64,000 bases of DNA from Vibrio maritimus (GTDB lineage Bacteria; Pseudomonadota; Gammaproteobacteria; Enterobacterales; Vibrionaceae): assembly GCA_000755425.1 (NCBI GenBank), contig BBMT01000010.1, positions 62,001-126,000 of the forward strand, read 5' to 3'. Below the pieces are notes generated by a model. It was given only the letters and a program-made list of their open reading frames with translations, was not told the origin of the DNA and ran no database searches. Shown in pieces: positions 1 to 9,909 of the stretch (position 1 is its first letter; each line of letters opens with the position of its first letter). Made by a program: the position numbers and the translations under genes.

Positions 1-1159
1 TCCTGTCTCGTTTACACATCCTTGAAGGTTTGTTGGTTGCTTACCTAAACCTAGATGAAGTGATTGAGATCATTCGTACGGAAGACGATCCAAAGGCAGT
101 GCTGATGGCGCGCTTTGGTATCACGGATATTCAAGCGGATGCGATCTTAGACACCAAACTTCGCCACCTTGCGAAGCTGGAAGAAATGAAGATCCGCGGC
201 GAGCAAGACGAACTTGAGAAAGAGCGTGAGAAGCTTGAAAAGCTGCTTGGCTCTGAGCGTCGCATGAACACGCTATTGAAGAAAGAAATTCAAGCTGACG
301 CAGAGAAATACGGTGACGATCGCCGTTCTCCAATCGTTGAGCGCGCAGAAGCGAAAGCGATGACCGAGCGTGACTTGGTACCTAGTGAACCAATCACGGT
401 TGTGCTGTCAGAGAAAGGTTGGATCCGTCATGCGAAAGGCCACGATGTGGATGCGAGCGGACTCAACTACAAAGCGGGTGATAAGTTCCTAGCCTCCGCT
501 AAAGGTAAGAGTAATCAGCCAGCGGTGTTCCTTGGCAGTGATGGTCGTAGCTATTCGTTAGAGTCGCACTCGTTGCCATCCGCTCGTAGCAAGGTGAACC
601 GATTACCGGTCGACTCAATATCAGCGCTGGTTCGACGGTGCGTCAAGTGGTGATGGGTGAAGAAGATCAGTTATGGTTGATTGGTTCTGATGCGGGTTAT
701 GGTTTTGTGTGTAAAGGTAGCGATCTGCTATCGAAGAATCGCAGCGGTAAAGCACTGGTGACTCTGCCACAAGCTTCTGAAGTGATGACGCCAGCAACGG
801 TTGGCGATCTTGAGTCAGATGAAATCCTAGCGATCACTAACCAAGGCCGTATGTTACTGTTCCCGATTAAAGACTTACCGCAGCTAGGTAAGGGCAAAGG
901 AAACAAGATCATCAACATACCATCGGCTAAGGCGAAGGCGCGTGAGGAGTTTGTTTCTCACTTGATGGCATTGCCACAAGGTGTATCCATAACCCTTTAC
1001 GCTGGTAAGCGTAAGCTTGGACTGAAAGCGAGTGACCTGGATAATTTCCGTGGTGAGCGCGGGCGTCGTGGCGGGCTACTACCACGAGGTCTTCAGCGTG
1101 TGACTCGTATTGAGGTAGAGACTGGTAACGCACCAGAAACTGCTATCGAAGAAGAGTAA
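1..1159 (+). CDS. parC: DNA topoisomerase IV subunit A, C-terminal part (5' end outside window; one apparent frameshift)
   Basis: ParC is the DNA-breaking subunit of topoisomerase IV, which decatenates daughter chromosomes. The frame is open from the first bases, so the gene starts outside the window. Visible are the end of the breakage-reunion domain (coiled-coil arm, LDTKLRHLAKLE) and the C-terminal beta-propeller repeats (GYGFVCKGSDL, NQGRMLLFPI). The frame breaks near base 590: adding one C to give AGC-CAA restores SARSQGEPITGRLNISAG and joins the two open frames. The gene ends at a TAA followed by a strong terminator. The break looks like a sequence error because the gene is essential and both halves are well conserved in type. 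Confidence 0.95.
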
Positions 1160-1170
1160 GCGAATGGAAC

Positions 1171-1202
1171 AAAAAACCTCCGACAATGTCGGAGGTTTTT
1201 TA
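1171..1202. terminator. Bidirectional intrinsic terminator between parC and degS
   Basis: A hairpin with arms AACCTCCGAC and GTCGGAGGTT and a 3-base loop is flanked by A6 on the left and T6 on the right. It can therefore end both the rightward parC and the leftward degS transcripts. Confidence 0.9.
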
Positions 1203-1235
1203 TGTTTGCTTTAAAGTGCTAAGTCTAGCGATGCG

Positions 1236-2300
1236 CTAGTCTCGACTGTCCTCTCCCACAGTGACCGGTAAGATAAGTTCCTTGCCGTCCCGCAGCAGTT
1301 TCACGTCAACCGTAGTGCCGGGTCTTAGGTCGGTAACCAAATCCAAAACGCCTTGACGACCGTTCAGTTTATTACCGTCAATCATTAGGACGATGTCTTG
1401 TACTTCAATGCCCGCTTTGGCCGCTGGCCCCTCAGGATCAAGCCCTAACACTATGATGCCACCAATGTGCTCGTTACCCAGCAGGCGAGCAGTGACGGAG
1501 TTAATATCCTGGCCATCAATACCAATGTAGCCACGAATAACGCGTCCATCAGCGATGATTTTTTCCATGATTTTACTCGCCAGCTGATAAGGAATAGCAA
1601 ACGAAATACCGTAGGTTTCTAAATCTGTTGCCTGCTGGAATGAGGCGGTGTTAATACCAACTAGCTCGCCGAGCGTATTCACTAACGCCCCGCCTGAGTT
1701 ACCTTGGTTGATAGCGGCATCGGTTTGAATAAAGGCTTGAATACCGCCTGCGCTAATTGATGAGCGTCCCGTAGCCGAGATGATACCAAAGGTGGTGGTC
1801 TGCCCTAAGTTATAAGGGTTACCAATCGCCAGTACTACATCGCCAACTTTTGGTGAGTAGTTTGGATTGAGCGGAATAACAGGGAGGTTTCCCCCTTCAA
1901 TGCGCAGCACCGCAATGTCCGTGCGCTGATCTTTACCAACAAGCTGGGCTGCAGCAACGCGCCCATCTTGCAGCGCAACAATGATCTGGTCAGCATTGGC
2001 GACGACGTGATAATTGGTAATGATGTAGCCTTTATCACTAACAATGACGCCAGAACCTAGGCCTTGCGTTGACAGTGTAGTGCGATCACTTTCTTTATAC
2101 TGACGACTGTAAATATTGACGACCGCAGGCGCTGCCTTGCGTACAGCTTGATTAAATGAGACTTGCTGAGACTGGTCGTATTCAGGTTGCGAGACGATAT
2201 TATTCGGTATGACGTTTTGTCTGAGGGAAGGTACCGCTAGTAGCACTAAGAGCGCCGTAATAAGACCCATAGATACAGAACGGATTAAAAAGTTCAGCAT
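1236..2300 (-). CDS. degS: Inner-membrane site-1 serine protease DegS
   Basis: DegS is the membrane-anchored HtrA-type protease that cuts the anti-sigma factor RseA when unfolded porins bind its PDZ domain, starting the sigma-E response. The 354-residue product has one N-terminal membrane segment (about residues 5-25), a trypsin-like domain with His in TNYHVV, Asp in RTDIAVLRI and Ser in GNSGGALVN, and one PDZ domain after about residue 260. I chose the ATG at 2300 because GAGGGA lies just upstream; an in-frame start at 2351 would add 17 residues that do not fit the family. It lies downstream of degQ in the same direction, separated by 232 bases that include a terminator. Confidence 0.95.
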   Translation of the reverse strand: MLNFLIRSVSMGLITALLVLLAVPSLRQNVIPNNIVSQPEYDQSQQVSFNQAVRKAAPAVVNIYSRQYKESDRTTLSTQGLGSGVIVSDKGYIITNYHVVANADQIIVALQDGRVAAAQLVGKDQRTDIAVLRIEGGNLPVIPLNPNYSPKVGDVVLAIGNPYNLGQTTTFGIISATGRSSISAGGIQAFIQTDAAINQGNSGGALVNTLGELVGINTASFQQATDLETYGISFAIPYQLASKIMEKIIADGRVIRGYIGIDGQDINSVTARLLGNEHIGGIIVLGLDPEGPAAKAGIEVQDIVLMIDGNKLNGRQGVLDLVTDLRPGTTVDVKLLRDGKELILPVTVGEDSRD

Positions 2301-2469
2301 TGTTCCCTCGAGTTGAATCGAAAAATATAGCCGTAATGTCAGACTTAGCAAACGGTTACCTTGTTAAGGTAGTATTAACTAACTCGCAAAACGAGATAAT
2401 TTTTTGAAATCAACCGAAAAAGTAAAAGACGTACAGCAGAGTTGGGAAGGATATCATTTATACCGCTGA

Positions 2470-2506
2470 TAATAAAAGAGCAGCCTCAATAGGGCTGCTC
2501 TATGAC
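2470..2506 (-). terminator. Intrinsic terminator after degQ
   Basis: Arms AGAGCAGCC and GGGCTGCTCT form the stem. On the minus strand the hairpin is followed by TTTTATT, so it can end the degQ message before degS. Confidence 0.75.
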
Positions 2507-2532
2507 ACAAAATTAACCAAGTTGAGTCGTGA

Positions 2533-3900
2533 TTATCGAACGACCAGGTAAATAGTTCTGTCGCCGCGCTGAATGTTCAGTGCTAGTACGCCAGGTTTTT
2601 TCTCAAGCAGCTTACGCAACTGAGCGACGTTTTTCACTCGACTACGGTTCACACCTATGATGATGTCATCTTTTTGCAGCTCGTATTGAGCGGCAGGAGA
2701 GCCTTCTGCAACGGATGTCACTTTAACGCCTTCAATCGCATCACTGCTGGTCGTGTTGGCAAACTCTGCACCAGTGAGCCCTTCATGAAGCTTGTCCGCC
2801 CTGGTTGCTGATTGTGTGGACTCTTTCAGCGTTGCTTCGAAAGACTTTTCTTTGCCATCACGAATCACGCCAAGCGTAACCGTTTTGCCTGCCCCTAGTG
2901 TGGCGACTTTGGCACGTAGCTCGCTAAAGGTGGAGATTTTCTTACCATTGACAGAAACGATGATGTCTCCGGCTTCTAGCCCAGCTTTATCGGCTGCACT
3001 ATCAGGTACGACTTGGCTGACAAACGCACCTTTGCTTGAGTCATAGCCAAGTGCTTCGGCAAGCTCTGAGGTAACTTCGCCACCTTGAACGCCCAGCATG
3101 CCACGTTTCACTTCCCCAAATTCGATGATTTGATCGGTAAGATTGGTCATCATATTCGATGGGATGGCGAAACCGATACCAACGTTGCCACCATTTGGTC
3201 CTAAGATGGCAGTGTTGATACCAATAAGCTCACCGTTGAGGTTGACCAAGGCACCCCCAGAGTTACCGCTGTTAATAGCCGCATCGGTCTGAATGAAGTT
3301 TTCAAAGTTTTCAATGTTGAGGCCACTTCGCCCTAGCGCGGATACAATACCGGAAGTAACGGTTTGTCCAAGACCAAACGGGTTACCAATCGCGACGGTG
3401 AAGTCACCGACACGAAGCTCATCTGAATCAGCCACCTTAATCTCTGTAAGGTTCTTAGCGCCATCTACTTTTAGCAGGGCAACATCAGACATTTCATCAC
3501 CGCCGACAAGTTCAGCATCGAATTCACGTCCATCACCAAGCTTGATGCGGATTTCTTCCGCGCCATTGATGACGTGATAGTTCGTCACGATGTAGCCTTT
3601 CTTAGCGTCAATGACGACGCCGGAGCCTAGCCCGCGGAATGGGCGCTCTTGAAGCTGTTCAGTCGGGAAGTCAGGACCAAAGAAAAAGCGAAACTGGTCT
3701 GGCAGTTGTTGTCGAGAAACTTGAGTCCCCTCTACCGCTATACTGACCACCGCAGGGGTGACCTTCTCTAGCATGGGTGCAAGGCTTGGTAGTTGCTCAC
3801 CATTAACAGACAATGGGAGAGCGGCCGTTGCAGGCAGTGGGGCGATGATTGCACTTAGGCTTAACGAAAGAACAGTTAACGCAAGTACGGGTTTTTTCAT
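2533..3900 (-). CDS. degQ: Periplasmic serine endoprotease DegQ (HtrA family)
   Basis: DegQ is a periplasmic protease/chaperone for misfolded envelope proteins. The 455-residue product has a Sec signal peptide (residues 1 to about 27, ending PLPATA-A), a trypsin-like domain with His in TNYHVI, Asp in SDVALLKV and Ser in GNSGGALVN, then two PDZ domains (about 255-345 and 365-450). Two PDZ domains and the signal peptide separate it from DegS. AGGAG lies 7 bases before the ATG at 3900; the adjacent ATG at 3903 is also possible. DegP versus DegQ is decided mainly by the neighbouring degS and by the short linker after the active site. Confidence 0.9.
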   Translation of the reverse strand: MKKPVLALTVLSLSLSAIIAPLPATAALPLSVNGEQLPSLAPMLEKVTPAVVSIAVEGTQVSRQQLPDQFRFFFGPDFPTEQLQERPFRGLGSGVVIDAKKGYIVTNYHVINGAEEIRIKLGDGREFDAELVGGDEMSDVALLKVDGAKNLTEIKVADSDELRVGDFTVAIGNPFGLGQTVTSGIVSALGRSGLNIENFENFIQTDAAINSGNSGGALVNLNGELIGINTAILGPNGGNVGIGFAIPSNMMTNLTDQIIEFGEVKRGMLGVQGGEVTSELAEALGYDSSKGAFVSQVVPDSAADKAGLEAGDIIVSVNGKKISTFSELRAKVATLGAGKTVTLGVIRDGKEKSFEATLKESTQSATRADKLHEGLTGAEFANTTSSDAIEGVKVTSVAEGSPAAQYELQKDDIIIGVNRSRVKNVAQLRKLLEKKPGVLALNIQRGDRTIYLVVR

Positions 3901-3969
3901 CATAAAACTCCTCATAGGATCAGTAAGGTTTATGACTCAACGATTGTGGTAAAGTTCAGCCTTAATATA

Positions 3970-4004
3970 AAAACGGCCAGCAATTGATTTAATGGCTGGC
4001 CGAT
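3970..4004 (-). terminator. Intrinsic terminator after zapG
   Basis: Arms CGGCCAGC and GGCTGGCCG flank a 12-base loop. On the minus strand the stem is followed by TTTTTAT. Confidence 0.75.
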
Positions 4005-4018
4005 TCCGGTGTTGCTAA

Positions 4019-4480
4019 TTAAGAAGCTTTGGCTGTAGTTACGGGCTCTTGACCGACTGCAGAAGGGGCTTCGACCACTTCTTTTTTCTCTTCTCTCAAC
4101 AGACCGGTTGCACCGTTAACATAATCTTTTGGTGGCTGATCGGCAGAATCGTTGGCGTCAATGACTTCTACGTTGTGTTCAGCAATTTTTTTCACAAATG
4201 GATTATCTTGCTCAGGCAGGTTAGGCATTAGCTCGGTTGAGGTTTTAGCCATGTGCTGATAAAGCTTAGTGTAGTCTTTGCCAAGCGTGTCGAGCATTTC
4301 TGCGGTTTGCGCAAAATGATCCGACAGTTCTTGTCTTTGCTGTTCCAATGCAAACTTAGCGGACTCGAGGTCTTTTTGTAGCGTCTTTTGTTTCTTGTAT
4401 TGTGGAGTAGTCAGTCGGGAAATCACAATTCCTAGAATAGCACCAACTAGCAAGCCGACAATGGCATATATCCAAGGCAT
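4019..4480 (-). CDS. zapG: ZapG/YhcB family cell-division and envelope protein (DUF1043)
   Basis: The 153-residue product has one N-terminal membrane segment (about residues 3-22) followed by a long cytoplasmic coiled coil (about 30-90) with the DUF1043 signature (DLESAKFALEQQRQEL; NLPEQDNPF). Members link cell-wall synthesis and division in E. coli, where the gene also lies beside degQ/degS and zapE. The C-terminal tail past residue 115 is low in complexity and acidic. It is divergent from zapE, with 141 bases between them for the two promoters. Confidence 0.85.
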   Translation of the reverse strand: MPWIYAIVGLLVGAILGIVISRLTTPQYKKQKTLQKDLESAKFALEQQRQELSDHFAQTAEMLDTLGKDYTKLYQHMAKTSTELMPNLPEQDNPFVKKIAEHNVEVIDANDSADQPPKDYVNGATGLLREEKKEVVEAPSAVGQEPVTTAKAS

Positions 4481-4621
4481 AACAGCTCCTTTATAATGAT
4501 TATTAACATGTGCGTTACCAAGTGGTTACACACGTCGTATAGCCATGTTACTATGAGAGTTCGAGCCAATAAAGCAAAAATACGCGCTCTTTAGCCCTTG
4601 GATCAGTGTTGCGAGTAATCC

Positions 4622-5725
4622 ATGACGCCCATAGAAAGATACGAACACGATATTGAAACAAATGGTTTCCAAGCAGACCCAGCCCAACGTACTGCAGTGG
4701 AAGCCTTAGACAAATTACACGACCAATTTAGTGACTATTTAAAATTTGAAGCGCCTCCGCTTTCAATGATGCAAAAACTGCTAGGAAAGAAACCAGAACA
4801 AGCAGTGCCTCCTAAGGGACTGTATTTCTGGGGTGGAGTAGGGCGCGGTAAAACCTATTTGATGGACGCATTTTTCGATAGCTTGCCGACATCGAGAAAA
4901 ATGCGCGTTCACTTCCACCGCTTTATGTATCGTGTACACGATGAACTAAAACGGCTCGGAGACGTTGAAAACCCTCTAGAGAAAGTCGCAGACATCTTTG
5001 AATCCGAAGCTAAAATTATTTGCTTCGATGAGTTTTTTGTCTCGGATATTACTGATGCGATGATTCTAGCGACTTTGCTACAAGAGCTGTTTAAACGTGG
5101 GGTTGTCCTTGTCGCAACGTCCAACATCCCTCCGGAAAACTTGTATCGCAATGGCCTCCAACGTGCCCGATTTATGCCAGCCATTTCGCTGATTCAAAGT
5201 CAGTGTGTGGTGCTAAATGTCGATAGTGGCATTGATTATCGACTGCGAACGCTTGAGCAGGCGGAGATTTACCATTTCCCTCTCGATGAAGCGGCAAACC
5301 AAAACCTAGAGCGCTATTTTAATCAGCTGGTGATGGACGATCGCGTCCATGAGGCCAGTATTGAGATTAATCACCGTGACATTGACGTTTTTGCCGCCGC
5401 TGACGATGTCTTGTTCGCGAGTTTCGCACAATTGTGCCAGACCATGCGCAGTCAAAATGACTATATAGAGATGTCTAGAATTTACCATACGGTGCTGCTG
5501 GCAGATGTGAAGCAGATGGATGCCAAACTGGACGATGCCGCTAGGCGCTTTATTGCGTTAGTGGATGAATTTTATGAAAGGCGGGTAAAACTGATCATTT
5601 CAGCCGAAGTCGCTCTAGAGGAGTTGTACACTCAAGGTCAATTGGAGTTTGAGTTTAAGCGCTGTATTTCGCGACTTACCGAGATGCAAAGCCATGACTA
5701 TTTGGCTTCTGAGCATCTACCTTGA
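4622..5725 (+). CDS. zapE: Cell division protein ZapE (AFG1-like ATPase)
   Basis: ZapE is an ATPase that associates with the Z-ring under stress or low oxygen. The 367-residue product fits the family length. Its Walker A is GGVGRGKTYLMD (about residues 71-82) and its Walker B ICFDEFFV (about 139-146), followed by the sensor-like ATSNIPPENLYRNGLQR stretch. It is followed by the L13 operon leader. Confidence 0.93.
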   Translation: MTPIERYEHDIETNGFQADPAQRTAVEALDKLHDQFSDYLKFEAPPLSMMQKLLGKKPEQAVPPKGLYFWGGVGRGKTYLMDAFFDSLPTSRKMRVHFHRFMYRVHDELKRLGDVENPLEKVADIFESEAKIICFDEFFVSDITDAMILATLLQELFKRGVVLVATSNIPPENLYRNGLQRARFMPAISLIQSQCVVLNVDSGIDYRLRTLEQAEIYHFPLDEAANQNLERYFNQLVMDDRVHEASIEINHRDIDVFAAADDVLFASFAQLCQTMRSQNDYIEMSRIYHTVLLADVKQMDAKLDDAARRFIALVDEFYERRVKLIISAEVALEELYTQGQLEFEFKRCISRLTEMQSHDYLASEHLP

Positions 5726-5935
5726 TGTTTTTGGCAAGTTTGTCCAAAAAATAGATGATTTTTTCCGCGAGCTTCTCTATAATCCTGCGACCCACCGTTA
5801 CTGCAGGCGAGTTTCTTCAAACTTTTTGAGGAACGATGCCGAGAGTTTCAACACTCGAAGGGTGATGTATGGGCTCTTAGACAGTGGGAGCGAAAGCTCC
5901 TTAAGTGTAAATTAAATTAACGGGTTATTATTAGC
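5726..5935 (+). promoter_or_regulatory. Leader and probable promoter of rplM-rpsI
   Basis: The 210-base gap contains a perfect TATAAT at 5778-5783 that could be the -10 element; no clear -35 is visible. Downstream lies a structured leader with a small hairpin, GGAGC-GAAA-GCTCC, at about 5889-5902. In E. coli the L13-S9 operon is translationally autoregulated through its leader, so a similar role is plausible here. No typical Shine-Dalgarno precedes the rplM ATG. Confidence 0.45.
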
Positions 5936-6363
5936 ATGAAAACTTTCGTTGCTAAACCAGAAACTGTAAAACGCGACTGGTACGTTGTAGACGCTGAAGG
6001 TAAAACTCTTGGCCGTCTAGCAAGTGAAATTGCATCTCGCTACGTGGCAAACACAAAGCTGAATACACTCCGCACACTGACACTGGTGATTACATCATCG
6101 TTGTTAACGCTGAGAAAGTTACTGTAACTGGTAACAAGGCTAAGAACAAAGTTTACTACCGTCACTCTGAGTTTCCAGGCGGCCTAAAATCAATCACTTT
6201 TGAAAAGCTGATCGATCGTAAGCCTGAAATGGCTCTTGAGCTAGCGGTTAAAGGTATGCTACCACGTGGTCCTCTAGGCCGTGCTATGTACCGTAAGCTT
6301 AAAGTTTACGCTGGCGCTGAGCACAACCATGTTGCTCAACAACCACAAGTACTAGACATCTAA
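5936..6363 (+). CDS. rplM: 50S ribosomal protein L13 (one apparent frameshift)
   Basis: L13 is a large-subunit assembly protein. The first 35 codons and the segment from the break to the TAA at 6361-6363 are both clearly L13 ([20 protein letters not shown] near the end). The frame breaks near base 6040: adding one C (CGC-CTA) gives [13 protein letters not shown] and a 142-residue protein, the usual family length. Because the gene is essential and single-copy, this is almost certainly a missing base in the sequence. rpsI follows after 15 bases. Confidence 0.95.
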
Positions 6364-6378
6364 TCGGGGATTTCGAAA

Positions 6379-6771
6379 ATGGCAGAGAATCAATACTACG
6401 GCACTGGCCGTCGCAAAAGCTCAGCTGCTCGTGTTTTCATCAAACCAGGCACTGGCAATATCGTAGTTAACAAGCGTGAACTAGAAGTATACTTCGGTCG
6501 CGAAACTTCTTGCATGGTAGTTCGTCAGCCTCTAGAGCTAACTGAACTAACTGAGAAGCTAGACCTATTCGTTACTGTAAAAGGTGGCGGTATTTCTGGT
6601 CAAGCAGGTGCTATCCGTCACGGTATCACTCGCGCGCTAATGGAATACGATGAAACTCTACGTCCTGCTCTACGTGCAGCTGGCTACGTTACGCGTGACG
6701 CTCGTTGCGTTGAACGTAAGAAAGTTGGTCTACGTAAAGCACGTCGTCGTCCACAGTTCTCTAAGCGTTAA
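6379..6771 (+). CDS. rpsI: 30S ribosomal protein S9
   Basis: The 130-residue product starts MAENQYYGTGRRKSSAARVF and ends in the invariant basic tail RRPQFSKR, which reaches the ribosomal P site. The frame is intact. It is co-transcribed with rplM and followed by a strong terminator. Confidence 0.98.
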   Translation: MAENQYYGTGRRKSSAARVFIKPGTGNIVVNKRELEVYFGRETSCMVVRQPLELTELTEKLDLFVTVKGGGISGQAGAIRHGITRALMEYDETLRPALRAAGYVTRDARCVERKKVGLRKARRRPQFSKR

Positions 6772-6828
6772 TTTTCTCCTCACCGAGAAGATTATGCTTT
6801 CCAACTTTATGTTGGAATGTGGAATCAA

Positions 6829-6857
6829 AAAGCTCAGCTTCGGCTGGGCTTTTTTGT
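6829..6857 (+). terminator. Intrinsic terminator after rplM-rpsI
   Basis: Arms AAGCTCAGC and GCTGGGCTT (one G-T pair) flank a TTCG tetraloop, followed by T6. Confidence 0.9.
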
Positions 6858-7235
6858 TTTTATACGTCCAATAACCGTACTAAATTCAGAAACTCTGATC
6901 TTCATTCTCTCCTTTTCCCTCCTTTTGTGAACTAGCAAGCGAATTCCTGCTATAGATGTTACGAAAAGGTAGCTTTATCTTGTCAAAAAGTAGGGTTTTC
7001 TTTATCATTTGCTATCAAATAAATACAACTAAAATTCGTATTTTGTTAGCCATGCTCTACTGGTCGGAATCGATGTCTGAGCAGACTCAAGTAGCCAAAA
7101 TAATTAGTACTATTGGCTCGTTCAATTTGAAGGAAAATAGCCCAAGGAATGGTTCCCCAATGGGTTATTCCATCTAAAAGAGCAACTTGGATTCGCTCAG
7201 TGTTGACCCAAAGGAGCAAATGGGAGAAATGTTGG
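6858..7235 (+). promoter_or_regulatory. petABC promoter and long leader
   Basis: A near-consensus sigma-70 promoter is visible: TTGTCA at 6980-6985, a 17-base spacer, and TATCAT at 7003-7008. About 220 bases of leader separate it from the petA ATG. A 41-codon open frame from the ATG at 7051 has no ribosome-binding site or recognisable content, so I do not call it a gene. Confidence 0.6.
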
Positions 7236-7826
7236 ATGAGCAATGCGCCTTTAAATAACGGTCGCAGGCGTTTCCTTACTGCGACAACTGCGGTTGTCGG
7301 TGGTTTGGGAGCAGCTGCAGTCGCCGTTCCTTTTATTAAATCTTGGAACCCAAGTGCCAAAGCGAAAGCCGCTGGTGCCCCTGTTGAAGTGGACGTCAGC
7401 AAGCTTGAAGAAGGTCAAATGGTTCGTGTTGAATGGCAGGGTAAGCCGGTATGGGTTGTGCGTCGCGCGCAATCTGTTTTGGACAACCTAAATAACCTAG
7501 CCGCTCAATTGCGTGACCCAGACTCAGGAGAAGAGCAGCAGCCAGAGTATGCACAGAATGTGTACCGCTCCATTAAACCGGAGTACTTTGTCGCTGTTGG
7601 TTTCTGTACCCACCTAGGTTGTTCACCTACCTATCTTGCTGATTCCTTTAGTGAACAAGTTCAGGGTGTGAAATCGGGTTTCTTCTGTCCATGTCATGGT
7701 TCTAAGTTTGATATGGCTGGTCGTGTTTTCCAAAACGTACCAGCTCCACTCAACCTAGTCATTCCTAAACACATGTACTTGAGTGATACCAGAATCCTTA
7801 TTGGTGTTGATGAGGGGGATGCATAA
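7236..7826 (+). CDS. petA: Ubiquinol-cytochrome c reductase iron-sulfur (Rieske) subunit
   Basis: This is the Rieske subunit of the cytochrome bc1 complex, passing electrons from ubiquinol to cytochrome c1. The 196-residue product has a twin-arginine signal-anchor (GRRRFL about residues 9-14, then a hydrophobic stretch) and the two cluster-binding boxes CTHLGC and CPCHGS. The ATG at 7236 was chosen because GGGAG lies about 9 bases upstream and the product has the family length; the open frame extends to 7149 without conserved content. Its TAA overlaps the petB ATG by one base. Confidence 0.95.
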   Translation: MSNAPLNNGRRRFLTATTAVVGGLGAAAVAVPFIKSWNPSAKAKAAGAPVEVDVSKLEEGQMVRVEWQGKPVWVVRRAQSVLDNLNNLAAQLRDPDSGEEQQPEYAQNVYRSIKPEYFVAVGFCTHLGCSPTYLADSFSEQVQGVKSGFFCPCHGSKFDMAGRVFQNVPAPLNLVIPKHMYLSDTRILIGVDEGDA

Positions 7827-9091
7827 TGCAAGCGTTACTTGATTGGGTAGAAAAACGTCTACCTGCGATGAATGCTTATAAAAAGCATCTATCCGAATAC
7901 CCAATGCCAAAAAACTTCAACTTTTGGTATCTGTTTGGTTCACTAGCGATGCTAGTGTTGGTCAACCAGATTCTAACTGGTATTTGGCTGACAATGAACT
8001 ATGTACCTTCTGGTGAAGGTGCGTTTGCCTCTGTGGAATACATCATGCGTGATGTGGAATACGGATGGCTACTGCGCTATATGCACTCAACGGGTGCCTC
8101 GGCCTTCTTCGTTGTTGTTTACCTACATATGTTCCGTGGTCTCATCTATGGTTCTTATCAGAAGCCGCGTGAGTTGCTTTGGGTATTCGGCATGCTTATC
8201 TTCCTTGTGTTGATGGCAGAAGCATTTATGGGTTACCTACTGCCTTGGGGACAAATGTCTTACTGGGGTGCACAGGTAATCATCTCGCTATTTGGTGCGA
8301 TTCCAGTTATCGGTGATGACCTAACGCTTTGGATCCGTGGTGACTACATCATCTCTGGTGCAACGCTAAACCGTTTCTTCGCACTGCACGTGATTGCTCT
8401 ACCAATCGTGCTACTACTGCTGGTTGTACTGCACGTACTCGCTCTACATGAAGTGGGTTCAAACAACCCAGATGGTATTGAGACCAAGCTTCCGAAAGGC
8501 AGCATGGGCGATGACTACAAGACACAGTTCAAGTTCCACGACTACTACAGCAAGAAATACGACATCATTGATTCGATTCCATTCCACCCTTACGGTACGG
8601 TAAAAGATCTGGTTGGTGTAGCTGGCTTCTTCTTCCTGTTCTGTTATGTGCTGTTCTTTAACCCAGAGATGGGCGGTTACTTCCTTGAGCCACCTAACTT
8701 TGAAGCTGCGAACCCGCTGAAGACTCCTGAGCACATTGCTCCTGTATGGTACTTCACTCCGTTCTACGCGATTCTGCGTGCGGTACCAGACAAGTTACTA
8801 GGTGTTGTTGCAATGGGACTATCGATTGTATTCCTGTTCCTACTTCCTTGGTTCGACCGTTGTAAAGTTCGCTCTTATCGCTACAGAAGTAAGATTCACC
8901 TGATCAACATCATCCAGTTCACCATTAGCTTTATTGCTTTGGGTATTCTTGGTGCGCTACCAGCGACGCCAACGTATACGCTACTGGCTCAGATCTTCAG
9001 TTTAGGTTACTTCATGTTCTTCGTTCTGCTGTTTTTCTACAGTAAGAATGAAAACACCAAGCCATTGCCAGAGAGGGTGACATTCAAATGA
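7826..9091 (+). CDS. petB: Cytochrome b of the bc1 complex
   Basis: The 421-residue integral membrane protein has eight or more hydrophobic segments. It carries paired histidines for the two b haems (for example RYMHSTGAS and FALHVIALP) and the Qo-site PEW-like segment HIAPVWYFTPFYAILR. The frame is intact. It overlaps petA by one base and petC by four (ATGA), so the three genes form a translationally coupled operon. Confidence 0.96.
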   Translation: MQALLDWVEKRLPAMNAYKKHLSEYPMPKNFNFWYLFGSLAMLVLVNQILTGIWLTMNYVPSGEGAFASVEYIMRDVEYGWLLRYMHSTGASAFFVVVYLHMFRGLIYGSYQKPRELLWVFGMLIFLVLMAEAFMGYLLPWGQMSYWGAQVIISLFGAIPVIGDDLTLWIRGDYIISGATLNRFFALHVIALPIVLLLLVVLHVLALHEVGSNNPDGIETKLPKGSMGDDYKTQFKFHDYYSKKYDIIDSIPFHPYGTVKDLVGVAGFFFLFCYVLFFNPEMGGYFLEPPNFEAANPLKTPEHIAPVWYFTPFYAILRAVPDKLLGVVAMGLSIVFLFLLPWFDRCKVRSYRYRSKIHLINIIQFTISFIALGILGALPATPTYTLLAQIFSLGYFMFFVLLFFYSKNENTKPLPERVTFK

Positions 9092-9824
9092 AAAAGTGGA
9101 TTGTAGTACTTTTCGCATTGCTGCCATCTCTAGCACTAGCCGCTGGTGGTAATGTAAATCTTGATAAAGCAAACAATGATTTGACGGACAAAGCGTCGCT
9201 TCAAAACGGTGCTAAGCTGTTTATGAACTACTGCTTTGCATGTCACTCGACGCAGTATCAGCGCTATGAGCGCGTAGCAACTGACTTGGGTATTCCTGTC
9301 GATCTAGCTAAAGAAAACCTAGTTTTCGATCCAGAAGCGAAGATTGGTGACCTGATGGTTAACGCTATGCCTCAGAAACAAGCAGCAGCTTGGTTCGGTG
9401 CTGCGCCACCGGATCTTACTTTGGTTGCTCGTGTTCGTGGTGTGGACTGGTTATACACGTATCTACGCACGTTCTACGTCGATCCAAGTCGTCCGTTTGG
9501 CGTGAACAACACCACATTCCCAAATGTTGGTATGCCTCATGTTCTTGAAGAACTGCAAGGTATTCCAACGCCGATCTTCGAAACTAAAGTGGTTGATGGT
9601 GAAGAAGTTCAGGTGATTGTGGGTACTGAAACCGATGGCGTGGTGAGTTGAGCTCTAGTGAGTATGACGATGCAGTACGTGACCTTGTTAACTTCCTTGA
9701 GTACTCAGGCGACCCTGTGAAACTCGAGCGTCACGCACTGGGTTGGTGGGTGATGGCGTTCCTAGTCATCTTCACTATCGTCGTTGTGCTGCTCAAGAAA
9801 GAGTATTGGCGTGATGTTCACTAA
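9088..9824 (+). CDS. petC: Cytochrome c1 of the bc1 complex (one apparent frameshift)
   Basis: Cytochrome c1 accepts electrons from the Rieske protein. It has an N-terminal signal peptide (cleaved after about LALA), the haem motif CFACH, and a C-terminal membrane anchor (GWWVMAFLVIFTIVVVLLKK). The frame breaks near 9640: one added G (GGC-GGT-GGT-GAG) joins the two halves and gives 245 residues. The downstream half, from about 9650 to the TAA at 9822-9824, carries the membrane anchor, so without the repair the protein would lose its anchor. Confidence 0.93.
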
Positions 9825-9857
9825 TTGTGCTATCATAGCGCGTTAATTCCAATTTGT

Positions 9858-9889
9858 TCACAATGGAGCCTTGCCTCCATTGTTTTTTG
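9858..9889 (+). terminator. Intrinsic terminator after petABC
   Basis: Arms CAATGGAG and CTCCATTG flank a 6-base loop, followed by T6. Confidence 0.85.
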
Positions 9890-9909
9890 TAAGTATCCCG
9901 GAGGGCTCC

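Noticed and set aside
5649..5915. 88-codon frame across the zapE end and L13 leader
   Set aside because: It begins inside zapE in another frame and covers the rplM promoter and leader; no coding signature.
6956..7177. 73-codon open frame before petA
   Set aside because: It starts upstream of the likely petABC promoter, lacks a ribosome-binding site and shows no family features.
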